A model generated the notes under the pieces. The model was given only the letters and a program-made list of their open reading frames with translations. It made no database searches and was not told the DNA's origin. A stretch of 64,000 nucleotides of DNA from Bacteroidales bacterium (GTDB lineage Bacteria > Bacteroidota > Bacteroidia > Bacteroidales > WCHB1-69), in contig JAFZKY010000052.1 in NCBI GenBank assembly GCA_017551725.1, positions 1 to 64,000 of the forward strand. Reading direction: 5' to 3'. Shown here piece after piece: positions 57,401 to 64,000 of the stretch (position 1 is its first letter; every line of letters begins with the position of its first letter). A program made the translations under genes and the position numbers.

Positions 57401-60067
57401 ATCACCTGGGTTCCCGGCTATCAGGAGACGGAATGGGAAGTCTTGTTCGGCAATATGTCGGAATCCGTCTATGATACAAACTATACGTTGAACAATCTTA
57501 CTCCAGAAACCAACTATACGTTGAAGGTTCGCGCCATCTGCGGCGTGGGCGACACCTCCGCCTGGAGTTCCACGTTGAATTTCTATACGGGTTATTGCCA
57601 ACCCAATCCTTCCTCTGTGGATGGTAGTGGTATCACCAATGTGACGTTCGGCAACACACCTGAAGTGGTGAATAACAGTCCTGCCAATTCCGGAAATATC
57701 ACCTATGGCAACTTTGCTTCTTTAGTGGGTGCCGTATCTGCCGGAACCGTTGCCAATGTGGACATCACCTACGCTACGGGTTTTACATACGGAACCCTCA
57801 TCTGGGTGGACTGGAACGATAACCTGACCTTTGATGACAATGAAATTGTCTATATGGGTACCAGTTTGGGTTCAAATCCTACCACACTTAATGCTTCTTT
57901 TGCAGTTCCTGCCACGCAGGATACAGGCCTCTACCGTATGCGTATCGGTGGTGCTGACAGCTATTTCGACAACTATATCAATGGGTCAACCACGGCTGCT
58001 CATGATCCTTGTGCTTCCTCTTCTTGGATGGTGTTCCATGACTACACCTTGCATGTGACGGAAGCTCCGAACTGCTTGCCTGTGACCAACCTCACGGTCA
58101 GCGCCGCTACGGAAAACAGCATCACGCTGACTTGGTCGAATGCGACAAACAACGGCACCTATACGATTTATAACATGGCCGACACCAGCGTGGTGGCTTC
58201 CAACGAGATTGACACCACCTATACGGTGACGGGCTTGACGGCCAGCACGCTCTACACATTTGGTGTTGTGGTTGACTGCGGCGGTGGCGACATGTCGGAT
58301 ATGACATTTGTGAACGGACAGACCCAGTGCGGTGTGTACCCCATTCCTTTCACCGAAGGCTTTGAGAACGGCATAGATTGCTGGACCCTCACCAATTGCA
58401 ATAGCTATTCGAATGTGAGCTCGTCAGCTGCTATTACGGGCACGTATGGTTTCATGTTCTACTATACTACAAATCCTCCCCAATATCTTATTTCCCCGCA
58501 GTTTGCGGCCGCTACAACCCCGCTGCAATTGGAGTTTGATTATGCTAACAATTCCACATACTATTCCGAAACATTCAAAGTGGGTTATTCCACCACCACC
58601 AGTGATGTAAATGCTTTCACATGGGGTCAGGAACTTACCGCTTCGAACCAGACAATGCAGCACTACTCTGAGCTTATTCCCGCTGGTGCCAAGTACGTTG
58701 CCATCCAGTGTACATCCAACGACCAATACTATTTGTTCATTGATAATGTTTCCATTGCCACACCGCCTACTTGTTTGCCTGTGACAGGCCTTGCAGTTGG
58801 TACGGTCACGAGCAACAGCGTTACGTTGAACTGGACGGATGCCCTTAACACTGGCGCCACCTACACGGTTTACGATATGGGCACCAACACGGCTATCGCC
58901 CAGAATATCACTGCCACCACCTATACGGTTACAGGCTTGACAGCAAGCACCTCCTACACATTTGGTGTTGAAGTTGACTGCGGTGGCGGCGACCACTCCA
59001 CCATTGCACAGGTTACTGTAAGTACCGAGTGTGATGCTGTTGCCTCCTTCCCCTACACCGAAGGCTTCGAAAACGGTCTTGGCTGTTGGGAGATAGTGGA
59101 CAACGACGGTGACGGTATTCCTTGGTTCCTCACAACCGGCTCCACTTCTTTGACTCCGCATACGGGTAGTTATATGGTCGCATCTTTGTCGTACTACGAT
59201 GGTTCCGTTCTTTATCCGGACAACTATCTGATTTCACCGAAATTCACCTTGCCGGCTTCTTCCACCATCACTCTCTCTTGGTATTTCATGGTTGATGCCT
59301 CTTATCCTGGTGACAAATACTCTGTGTATGTAAGCACGGGCAACACGGTGTCCGATTTCACCACACCGTTGTTCACCATCGTTCCGACCAGCACGCACGG
59401 CACATGGACACAGCAAACGCTTGACCTCAGCGCATACGCCGGACAACAAGTCTATGTGGCTTTCCGTCACTATGACTGCTCTGATGAAGATGTCATCTTG
59501 TTGGACGACATCTCCATTACGGTTAATGGCGGTAGCACCCCGACAGATTCTTGCGTTGCTCCTACCGGCCTCACCGCTACGAATATGACGGCGAACAGTG
59601 TAGTTTTGAACTGGACGGAAAACGGCAACGCTACCTCTTGGACAGTGAACTACAAAGCTGCTGATGCAGCCCAGTGGTCCACCGCCACGGCTTCCAGCAA
59701 GCCTTACACCCTCACGGGTCTGCAGCCCGCTACGAACTACTCCGCGTATGTGGTGGCTAATTGCGACAATGACGTGAGCGAGCCTTCCAACACGGTAACG
59801 TTCTCCACGATGACGGACGGCATTGCCGACTATGAGCTGGCTACCAGCCTCTATCCGAACCCGAACAATGGACGGTTTACAATTAATAATGAACAAGTAA
59901 TAATTAACAATGTTCAGGTTTATGATGTGTATGGTAAATTGCTGAAGACGGTTGAGGTGAACGGCAATACGGCAGAACTTGATGTCAGAGAACTGTCTGC
60001 CGGCATGTACTTCGTGCGTGTCAGCACTGAGAAGGGCGTGGTGACGAAGAGCTTCGTGAAGAAGTAG
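54491..60067 (+). CDS. Giant T9SS-secreted modular protein 3 with CUB and GEVED domains
   Basis: This 1858-residue secreted protein has a signal peptide (about 1-27, ending TVSGQ). Domains in order, approximate: anchor-J/MAM-like (33-193), FN3, a Ca-type domain with NDSYGDGWNGGEINVYSNG (277-385), FN3, anchor-J (472-646), FN3, a CUB-like domain (748-860, CGAIIYDDGGANGIYSNGC..WDYLIFYDG), two FN3, a GEVED domain (1035-1190, LIWVDWNDNLTFDDNEIVY), FN3, anchor-J, FN3, anchor-J, FN3, and a type A sorting domain (1779-1858). The internal set differs from giants 1 and 2, but the last FN3 plus sorting domain are nearly identical to theirs. Surface attachment and binding to protein or glycan is the likely role; no enzyme motif is visible. 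Confidence 0.87.
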   Translation: MKKILQKVRMLLMMTAILMMTCLTVSGQIVVTSSNPYVEGFENGLTAWTQTYDSPSYAWEQASSISTGSSSSVNAFGSYCAKFAGNTYSYYTAKLISPVLDLSSLNAAEISFKRVHADWTGDQNELKVYYRNDTTSTWVLLASYNNSQTTWETTTIMLNNVSSTFQIAFQGESYYGYPIGLDDITVAAPPSCIAVSNLLDSTTNTSVVLNWMNYNAGATFTIYDMSDTSIVASGIMDTTYEVTGLTASTNYTFGVAADCGGGDMSDIVTVQIHTDACAPSDQCTYTIVENDSYGDGWNGGEINVYSNGTLLATLGLTYGNTATETIRVCDNATLTFSWAAGSYADEVSFNIYDISGILIYSVADASNLSDGTFFTTVVSCTPASCMPVTALTVDSTTVSSIFLSWTDANNQGATYTIYDMSDSSVVISGLSTTNYEVTTLNANTLYNFGVAADCGGGDMSYVERVSARTDCALLSTLPYTCGFEANEILSSSDYPMPYCWSKYNDGDYSYDYYPYSNSSNGRTGRSLYFYTGTYSSYADTMMAVLPQLDVTAYPMNGNQLSFWMRTSSDIYTYNVLVGTLSDPTDPSTFVVESTIAATGTTYNRYDVNLTNAPTGNAYAAILVPRATNGGSIFIDDVVLQTIPTCSTPLAFVCTGTTSSSASFSWHETGTAQAWEVAYGVAGFNPNDPNAVFNTENATDTVVTVNNLASGTLYHFYVRANCTASDNSAWEGPVAAAPGSYNMHVSGWDTLYTCGAIIYDDGGANGIYSNGCSSYLVIYPDQPGEMVSVSGTFMSESYSWDYLIFYDGVGTDNQLFKTNQTSGVLYTIPVITSTTGPLTIYFKSDNSGQYDGFELITTCVSCVAPTLTANSVLIDEATVSWSNFTGLQTNFEIAYGPTGFNPDSVQAESASGYSHTITGLNPNTAYDVYIRTDCDNNTYSFWSSVLHFTTLPACPAPTHLTIASLNPTSAEITWVPGYQETEWEVLFGNMSESVYDTNYTLNNLTPETNYTLKVRAICGVGDTSAWSSTLNFYTGYCQPNPSSVDGSGITNVTFGNTPEVVNNSPANSGNITYGNFASLVGAVSAGTVANVDITYATGFTYGTLIWVDWNDNLTFDDNEIVYMGTSLGSNPTTLNASFAVPATQDTGLYRMRIGGADSYFDNYINGSTTAAHDPCASSSWMVFHDYTLHVTEAPNCLPVTNLTVSAATENSITLTWSNATNNGTYTIYNMADTSVVASNEIDTTYTVTGLTASTLYTFGVVVDCGGGDMSDMTFVNGQTQCGVYPIPFTEGFENGIDCWTLTNCNSYSNVSSSAAITGTYGFMFYYTTNPPQYLISPQFAAATTPLQLEFDYANNSTYYSETFKVGYSTTTSDVNAFTWGQELTASNQTMQHYSELIPAGAKYVAIQCTSNDQYYLFIDNVSIATPPTCLPVTGLAVGTVTSNSVTLNWTDALNTGATYTVYDMGTNTAIAQNITATTYTVTGLTASTSYTFGVEVDCGGGDHSTIAQVTVSTECDAVASFPYTEGFENGLGCWEIVDNDGDGIPWFLTTGSTSLTPHTGSYMVASLSYYDGSVLYPDNYLISPKFTLPASSTITLSWYFMVDASYPGDKYSVYVSTGNTVSDFTTPLFTIVPTSTHGTWTQQTLDLSAYAGQQVYVAFRHYDCSDEDVILLDDISITVNGGSTPTDSCVAPTGLTATNMTANSVVLNWTENGNATSWTVNYKAADAAQWSTATASSKPYTLTGLQPATNYSAYVVANCDNDVSEPSNTVTFSTMTDGIADYELATSLYPNPNNGRFTINNEQVIINNVQVYDVYGKLLKTVEVNGNTAELDVRELSAGMYFVRVSTEKGVVTKSFVKK
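59879..59913 (+). repeat. 7-bp tandem repeat inside the sorting-domain coding sequence, gene 3
   Basis: Units ACAATTA, ATAATGA, ACAAGTA, ATAATTA, ACAATGT at the same protein position as in genes 1 and 2, giving TINNEQVIINN. Confidence 0.75.
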
Positions 60068-60095
60068 TCACACGTTTTATACAAGCATAAAAGTC

Positions 60096-60133
60096 AAAGG
60101 AGTCGATGCCGGAAGGTGTCGGCTCCTTTTTTT
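60096..60133 (+). terminator. Terminator of giant gene 3 (conserved copy 3)
   Basis: Same stem, GGAA loop and T-run as at 45237 and 54203. A short GGGGACAG/GTCAGTA repeat remnant follows (60135-60166). Confidence 0.9.
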
Positions 60134-60243
60134 AGGGGACAGAGGTCAGTAGTCAGGGGACAGTAAAATTAAGAAATGGTTGTTAAAAACGCCAAAAATA
60201 AAAATTATTTTAATTTTATTATTCAATATAATATAAATTTTAT

Positions 60244-60251
60244 TATCTTTG
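60244..60251 (+). promoter_or_regulatory. -7 promoter element of the Rpn nuclease gene
   Basis: TATCTTTG, 26 bases before the ATG at 60278. It rules out the longer in-frame start at 60176. Confidence 0.65.
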
Positions 60252-60277
60252 CCGTCGAAAATTTAAAACGAGATGGT

Positions 60278-61267
60278 ATGATAAGAAGAAATCATTTTGA
60301 TGCAAGGTATGTATGTCCAAGGTTCGATTTCGGATTCAAGCGCTTGTTTGCCACGGAGGCGAACAAGGCGCTGCTGATCAGTTTTTTGAATGCTTTGCTG
60401 GAGGGTTACGAGGTGATACGGGATGTGACGTACACACGGAATGAGCATTTGGGGATGGTGCGGGACTCACGCTATGGGGTGCTGGATGTGCAGTGCGACA
60501 ACGAGCGCGGGGAGAAGATCATCGTGGAGATGCAGAACTCTATGCAGCCCTTTTTCAAGGACAGGAGCATCTACTATACGACGTTCCCGATACAGGAGCA
60601 GGCGGTGAAGGGGAAATGGACTTTCGAGCTAAAGGGAATCTATACGGTGGGGATCGTGAATTTCGAGTTTACGGACGACGAAAATTCCGATTCCTACTAC
60701 AGCCATGAGGTAAAACTGTTGGACACGCACAACCACAAGGTGTTCTACGACAAGTTGACATTCTTCTATATAGAATTGCCGAAATTCAAAAAAAGTGTTG
60801 GTGAATTGGAAACAATGCTGGACAAATGGACGTATGTGATGTGCAATCTGGAGCAGTTGGAGGAACGTCCTGCAGAGTTGTGCGAGCCGGTGTTTGAGCA
60901 GCTGTTCGAGCAGGCAGAGATAGCGAATTTGAGTCGTCAGGAGTATTTAAATTATGAGGACAACCTCAAACACGAGCGCGACAGCCAGAATATCTTTGAT
61001 TTCTCAATGAAGAAAGCACAGGAAAAGGGTCTCAGCCAAGGTCTTGCCCAAGGTTTACAGCAAGGTTTACAGCAAGGTATGGAGCAAGGTATGAAGCAAG
61101 GTATGGAGAAAGGTATGGAGAAAGGTATGGAGAAAGGTGTTTTGACGGGAAAACGCGAAGTAATATTGCGCCTTATGACCCATGGGATGAGTCAGGAGCA
61201 GATTGCGGAATGTATGGATTTGGAAATATCGCAAATCCAGCAAATAATAAAGGAACCTGAAACGTAA
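60278..61267 (+). CDS. Rpn-family PD-(D/E)XK nuclease (putative transposase/recombination-promoting nuclease)
   Basis: This 329-residue protein has an N-terminal PD-(D/E)XK nuclease domain. FGFKRLFATEANKALLISFLNALL is the family start motif (quoted here in two parts: FGFKRLFATE and ANKALLISFLNALL). The catalytic residues lie in GVLDVQCDNERGEKIIVEMQ (Asp70, Glu84, Gln86). The C-terminal part is helical and holds a four-residue repeat (GLxQ/GMEK, about 250-287), then a small helical tail (MTHGMSQEQIAECMDLEISQIQQII) that looks like a helix-turn-helix. Rpn proteins of E. coli are reported as recombination-promoting nucleases and as antiphage toxins restrained by a short product made from an internal start. 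The start at 60278 follows from the promoter at 60244. It sits alone between giant genes 3 and 4. Confidence 0.87.
   Translation: MIRRNHFDARYVCPRFDFGFKRLFATEANKALLISFLNALLEGYEVIRDVTYTRNEHLGMVRDSRYGVLDVQCDNERGEKIIVEMQNSMQPFFKDRSIYYTTFPIQEQAVKGKWTFELKGIYTVGIVNFEFTDDENSDSYYSHEVKLLDTHNHKVFYDKLTFFYIELPKFKKSVGELETMLDKWTYVMCNLEQLEERPAELCEPVFEQLFEQAEIANLSRQEYLNYEDNLKHERDSQNIFDFSMKKAQEKGLSQGLAQGLQQGLQQGMEQGMKQGMEKGMEKGMEKGVLTGKREVILRLMTHGMSQEQIAECMDLEISQIQQIIKEPET
60991..60998 (+). promoter_or_regulatory. Possible intragenic promoter within the Rpn gene
   Basis: TATCTTTG lies 8 bases before an in-frame ATG at 61007. A product from there would be 86 residues (61007-61267): the repeat segment plus the helical tail, without the nuclease domain. 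No -33 TTTG is evident, and the motif could occur by chance. Confidence 0.35.
61025..61140 (+). repeat. 12-bp in-frame tandem repeat in the Rpn gene
   Basis: About nine copies of a 12-base unit (AAGGTTTACAGC to AAGGTATGGAGA) encode GLSQ, GLAQ, GLQQ, GLQQ, GMEQ, GMKQ, then three GMEK. The last three units are identical at the DNA level, which suggests recent slippage. Confidence 0.85.
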
Positions 61268-61383
61268 ACAAGATTTGTCAATATTGTCACATCTTCACTA
61301 AAATCTTTTAATACTCAACAGATAATAGATTCGATAAACTTTTTTGTTTTTCGGATACCAATCTATATTGTTTTCTTTTTTTA

Positions 61384-61391
61384 TATATTTG
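61384..61391 (+). promoter_or_regulatory. -7 promoter element of giant gene 4
   Basis: TATATTTG, giving a leader of about 60 bases before the ATG at 61456. The rest of the 188-bp gap is AT-rich with no other clear signal. Confidence 0.55.
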
Positions 61392-61455
61392 TCAATCTGT
61401 ATTTTCATGTTATACAGATTTATAATAATTTGATTATTAATTAAATACAAATATT

Positions 61456-64000
61456 ATGAAAAAAATACACCTGTTGATTGCAACTTTATTTTTGTCGATG
61501 ATGGCAATGGCCCAGAACAACCCGCCGCAGAATGTGACAGTTACAACGTTATCCACTTCTTCGGTGCGGGTGGCATGGGAAGCTCCTTCAGGGGTGACAC
61601 AGCCCACCCGATTGAATCTTTTCAACTCGGCTGACTTGGTCACGATGCCATCTTCCGGCCACATGGGTGCTGATGTCAGTGCCTTGTATGGAGGACAGAG
61701 TACGTTAGGTTACAGGGCAAAGGCCAACACGGCGAATCTGAACCAGTCGATGTGGGTGACGGACGATTTCCGCTTGAATGGTTCGGCGGTGGTTTCGAAA
61801 ATCGACTTTTTCGTTTTTCAGGAGGGTGACACGACTCTCAATCCGTTTTCGGGATGCTATCTTCGTATTTACCGGGGGCATCCATCCGACCCCACTGCTG
61901 TTCCGGTATGGACGAGCGGTGCGGTGAATTGTCTTGCTTCCGTGTCGGGAACGGGCATTTATCGTACGCGGGCCACCACGGCGGCCTTGCTCGACACCAC
62001 CCGTCCGGTGATGTGCGTCAGCGCTAATGTCAACGCATCGTTGGCGGCGGGCACCTATTGGTTGGCCGTCTGCTTTGAAACGGCTGGCGGCGGGATGCCA
62101 TACGTGGTTCCCAGATCTATTGTCTCGGAACTCAGCACGGGCAATGCTTTCCAATATGATCCTGCGAGCGGAATCTGGAATACGATGTCCGACAGCGTCT
62201 CTTTGGAACAGATGGGCCTCCCGTTTGTGGTGAGAGGGGAGTTCGTTTCCGACAGACTTTCGGGTTTCCATGTCTATCGCGACAATACGCAGGTGACCAC
62301 CACTTTGGTGGAGGGTTTCGAGTATGTGGACACGGGCCTTGATGACAACCACCAGTATTGTTATCATGTGGAGGCTGTGTATGGAACTGGCGGTCCGGCT
62401 GCTTCAGGTGATGAATGTGCCACCACTTTTGAGGACACAGACCCATGTTTGTTGCTTGACTTGCCGTATCTGGAGAACTTTGACGGACATACCACCGGCA
62501 CAGGTCGTTTTGATGTTCCTTGCTGGCACAGACTCTATTCCGCCGGAGGTACAAACTATCCGTATTTACATTCCACACACTATTCCGGCGATGCCGGTGT
62601 TTATATGTCCGCCAGCACCACCTCATCGTCGTATCTCATTGCCCCTCCGTTGATTGCCGATTCGATGTCATACCAACTCACCGTCAAGTTTATGATGAAA
62701 AAGGGGCAATATACCGCCTCCTCGCATATTGTGGTGGGTGCCATGACTGACCCGACGAATGTTTCCACCTTCATGCCAATCGACACTTTTATACCGAACC
62801 CTATCGAAGATTGGCAGCCGGCCACGGTGCACCTGTCGCAGAGCACCGCCACAGGTCGTTACATAACATTGAGGGCAATCGGGTATCACAGTTATATTGA
62901 TGATTTTGGACTCTATTATACCGACTGTCTCTATCCCGAGCATGTGGAAGTTTCGTCCTTGGAAGCCAATTCCGTGCAGTTGTCGTGGGATTCCACAGGG
63001 GTGTTTGCGTATGATTTGGAGTACAGGTTGCCCGGCGATGTTAATTGGGTCCAGGTTTTCGGCCTCACCGACACTTTTTATACTATAACCGGGTTGGATG
63101 AAGCCACGAACTATGTGTTGGATGTGCGTATAAAGCCCACGTGTGGCGGTGAACATTTTTTCACTACGACGGTAACATTCACTACGCCATGTATGCCTCT
63201 CACGCCGCCGTTTGTGGAGGACTTTGAAGGTTATGCTTCTGGTTCGCAGGCAGGCTATCCGGTGCCTCCTTGTTGGCGCAAGGCCAATAGCGTGACGGTT
63301 ACACCCGGTGTAAACTACCCCTTCATTAACAGTGGTTCTGCTAATGCCTATTCGGGCGTCAATTATGTCTATTTCATGACATCCAGCACCACCAGTTATG
63401 GAGACAATTATCTCATTCTGCCTGCTTCTTCGGTGCCTATCAACACATTGGAGTTGAGTTTGATGGCACGCGAAATCAACACTTCCGGTATGTATGTGGG
63501 TAAAATCCAGGTGGGTGTGATGACCGATCCGCTTAATCTCTCCACCTTCACATCAGTAAGCAATATTCTGCCTACCACCACCAATTACGAAACCTTTACG
63601 GTGTCGTTTGCCAATTATTCCGGTCCTGAAGGTTACATCACGCTGAAAGCACCCAAGACCCTTTCAGGCTTTAATTGCGTTTATGTGGATAATATTGTGG
63701 TTTCCGTTGTGGGTTGTTCGGCACCGGTAAGTGTGGAGCAGCAACAGGGTACCGACAATTCCATCACCTGTGTTTGGCATCCTGAAGCAGGCACCACCGC
63801 CTTGTCCTATACGTTGGCGTATATTGACGACACGGATCCGGATGCGGTTTGGATAGAGGTTCCAGGCATTACCGATACAGTCTATACTGTTACCGGACTT
63901 AATGAAAATAACACATACAAATTCAAGGTGAAAACCATTTGTCCCAATGGTGAAAGTGCATATTCCTTTGCGGAAACTTTCCGCACGTTGTGTTCACAAC
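61456..64000 (+). CDS. Giant modular secreted protein 4, N-terminal part (runs off the window)
   Basis: The frame is open from the ATG to the last base, giving 848 codons with no stop, so the 3' end lies outside. The product has a signal peptide (about 1-20, MKKIHLLIATLFLSMMAMAQ). An FN3 domain begins PPQNVTVTTLSTSSVRVAWE and resumes after a roughly 200-residue beta-sandwich insert at SGFHVYRDNTQ..YVDTGLDDNHQYCYHVEAVYG (about 275-315); this split layout is known in gingipain-type adhesins. Two anchor-J modules follow (about 335-490, LPYLENFDGH; and about 588-755, PPFVEDFEGY), each followed by an FN3. No sorting domain is visible yet; one is expected by analogy with giants 1-3. Its N terminus is not a copy of theirs. 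Confidence 0.85.
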   Translation, partial: MKKIHLLIATLFLSMMAMAQNNPPQNVTVTTLSTSSVRVAWEAPSGVTQPTRLNLFNSADLVTMPSSGHMGADVSALYGGQSTLGYRAKANTANLNQSMWVTDDFRLNGSAVVSKIDFFVFQEGDTTLNPFSGCYLRIYRGHPSDPTAVPVWTSGAVNCLASVSGTGIYRTRATTAALLDTTRPVMCVSANVNASLAAGTYWLAVCFETAGGGMPYVVPRSIVSELSTGNAFQYDPASGIWNTMSDSVSLEQMGLPFVVRGEFVSDRLSGFHVYRDNTQVTTTLVEGFEYVDTGLDDNHQYCYHVEAVYGTGGPAASGDECATTFEDTDPCLLLDLPYLENFDGHTTGTGRFDVPCWHRLYSAGGTNYPYLHSTHYSGDAGVYMSASTTSSSYLIAPPLIADSMSYQLTVKFMMKKGQYTASSHIVVGAMTDPTNVSTFMPIDTFIPNPIEDWQPATVHLSQSTATGRYITLRAIGYHSYIDDFGLYYTDCLYPEHVEVSSLEANSVQLSWDSTGVFAYDLEYRLPGDVNWVQVFGLTDTFYTITGLDEATNYVLDVRIKPTCGGEHFFTTTVTFTTPCMPLTPPFVEDFEGYASGSQAGYPVPPCWRKANSVTVTPGVNYPFINSGSANAYSGVNYVYFMTSSTTSYGDNYLILPASSVPINTLELSLMAREINTSGMYVGKIQVGVMTDPLNLSTFTSVSNILPTTTNYETFTVSFANYSGPEGYITLKAPKTLSGFNCVYVDNIVVSVVGCSAPVSVEQQQGTDNSITCVWHPEAGTTALSYTLAYIDDTDPDAVWIEVPGITDTVYTVTGLNENNTYKFKVKTICPNGESAYSFAETFRTLCSQ

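Noticed and set aside
61025..61140. CRISPR-like short direct repeats
   Set aside because: 12-bp units without spacers, in frame within a coding gene; not a CRISPR array. None was found elsewhere in the window.

Overview
The window reads as a chromosomal segment of a Bacteroidota genome, most likely an uncultured member of the order Bacteroidales. The evidence is: type IX secretion (T9SS) sorting domains on several secreted proteins, a complete sprA gene, two TonB-dependent receptors, a GSCFA protein, short ACT-less SerA, near-absence of Shine-Dalgarno sequences, and many copies of the Bacteroidota -7 promoter element TAnnTTTG a short distance upstream of genes and tRNAs.

Layout. 1-2.1 kb: end of serC, serA, a small outer-membrane barrel protein and tRNA-Arg(CCG). 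2.2-4.4 kb: a monocistronic T9SS-secreted protein behind a cobalamin riboswitch (minus strand). 4.5-9.4 kb: manC and a TonB-dependent receptor (plus), convergent with a chagasin-type inhibitor lipoprotein coupled to a glycosyltransferase (minus). 9.6-15.2 kb (minus): tRNA-Asp, a TonB-dependent receptor, and an operon of small lipoprotein, MltF-like lytic transglycosylase and purD. 15.2-23.2 kb (minus): ruvA-sprA operon and tRNA-Glu(CTC). 23.3-31.6 kb (minus): a T9SS-secreted C10 cysteine peptidase, a queA-purM operon and a uvrD/pcrA-GSCFA operon. 31.7-36.1 kb (plus): a candidate small structured RNA, then aspS overlapping a Wzz-like and an O-antigen-ligase-like gene. 36.0-37.1 kb (minus): an orphan OppB-type permease.

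37.2-64 kb is an accessory surface-protein island. Three giant T9SS adhesin-like proteins (2652, 2847 and 1858 aa) lie in tandem on the plus strand, followed by an Rpn-family PD-(D/E)XK nuclease gene and the start of a fourth giant gene that runs off the window. The giants are built from fibronectin type III, choice-of-anchor-J/cleaved-adhesin-like and another recurring beta-sandwich module. The first two are clear paralogues sharing module order, C-terminal region and promoter sequence; the first three share an almost identical terminator.

How it fits together: SprA is the outer-membrane T9SS translocon, and the window also carries at least five complete CTD-bearing cargoes for it. manC, the Wzz/ligase pair and the glycosyltransferase point to surface glycan synthesis. 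The most unusual signals are: 7-bp tandem repeats found both between the giant genes and, in frame, inside their sorting domains; a cobalamin riboswitch controlling a T9SS cargo; a roughly 100-residue insert between the catalytic His and Asn of the C10 peptidase; a possible gene-within-gene start in the Rpn nuclease; and a structured RNA candidate upstream of aspS.
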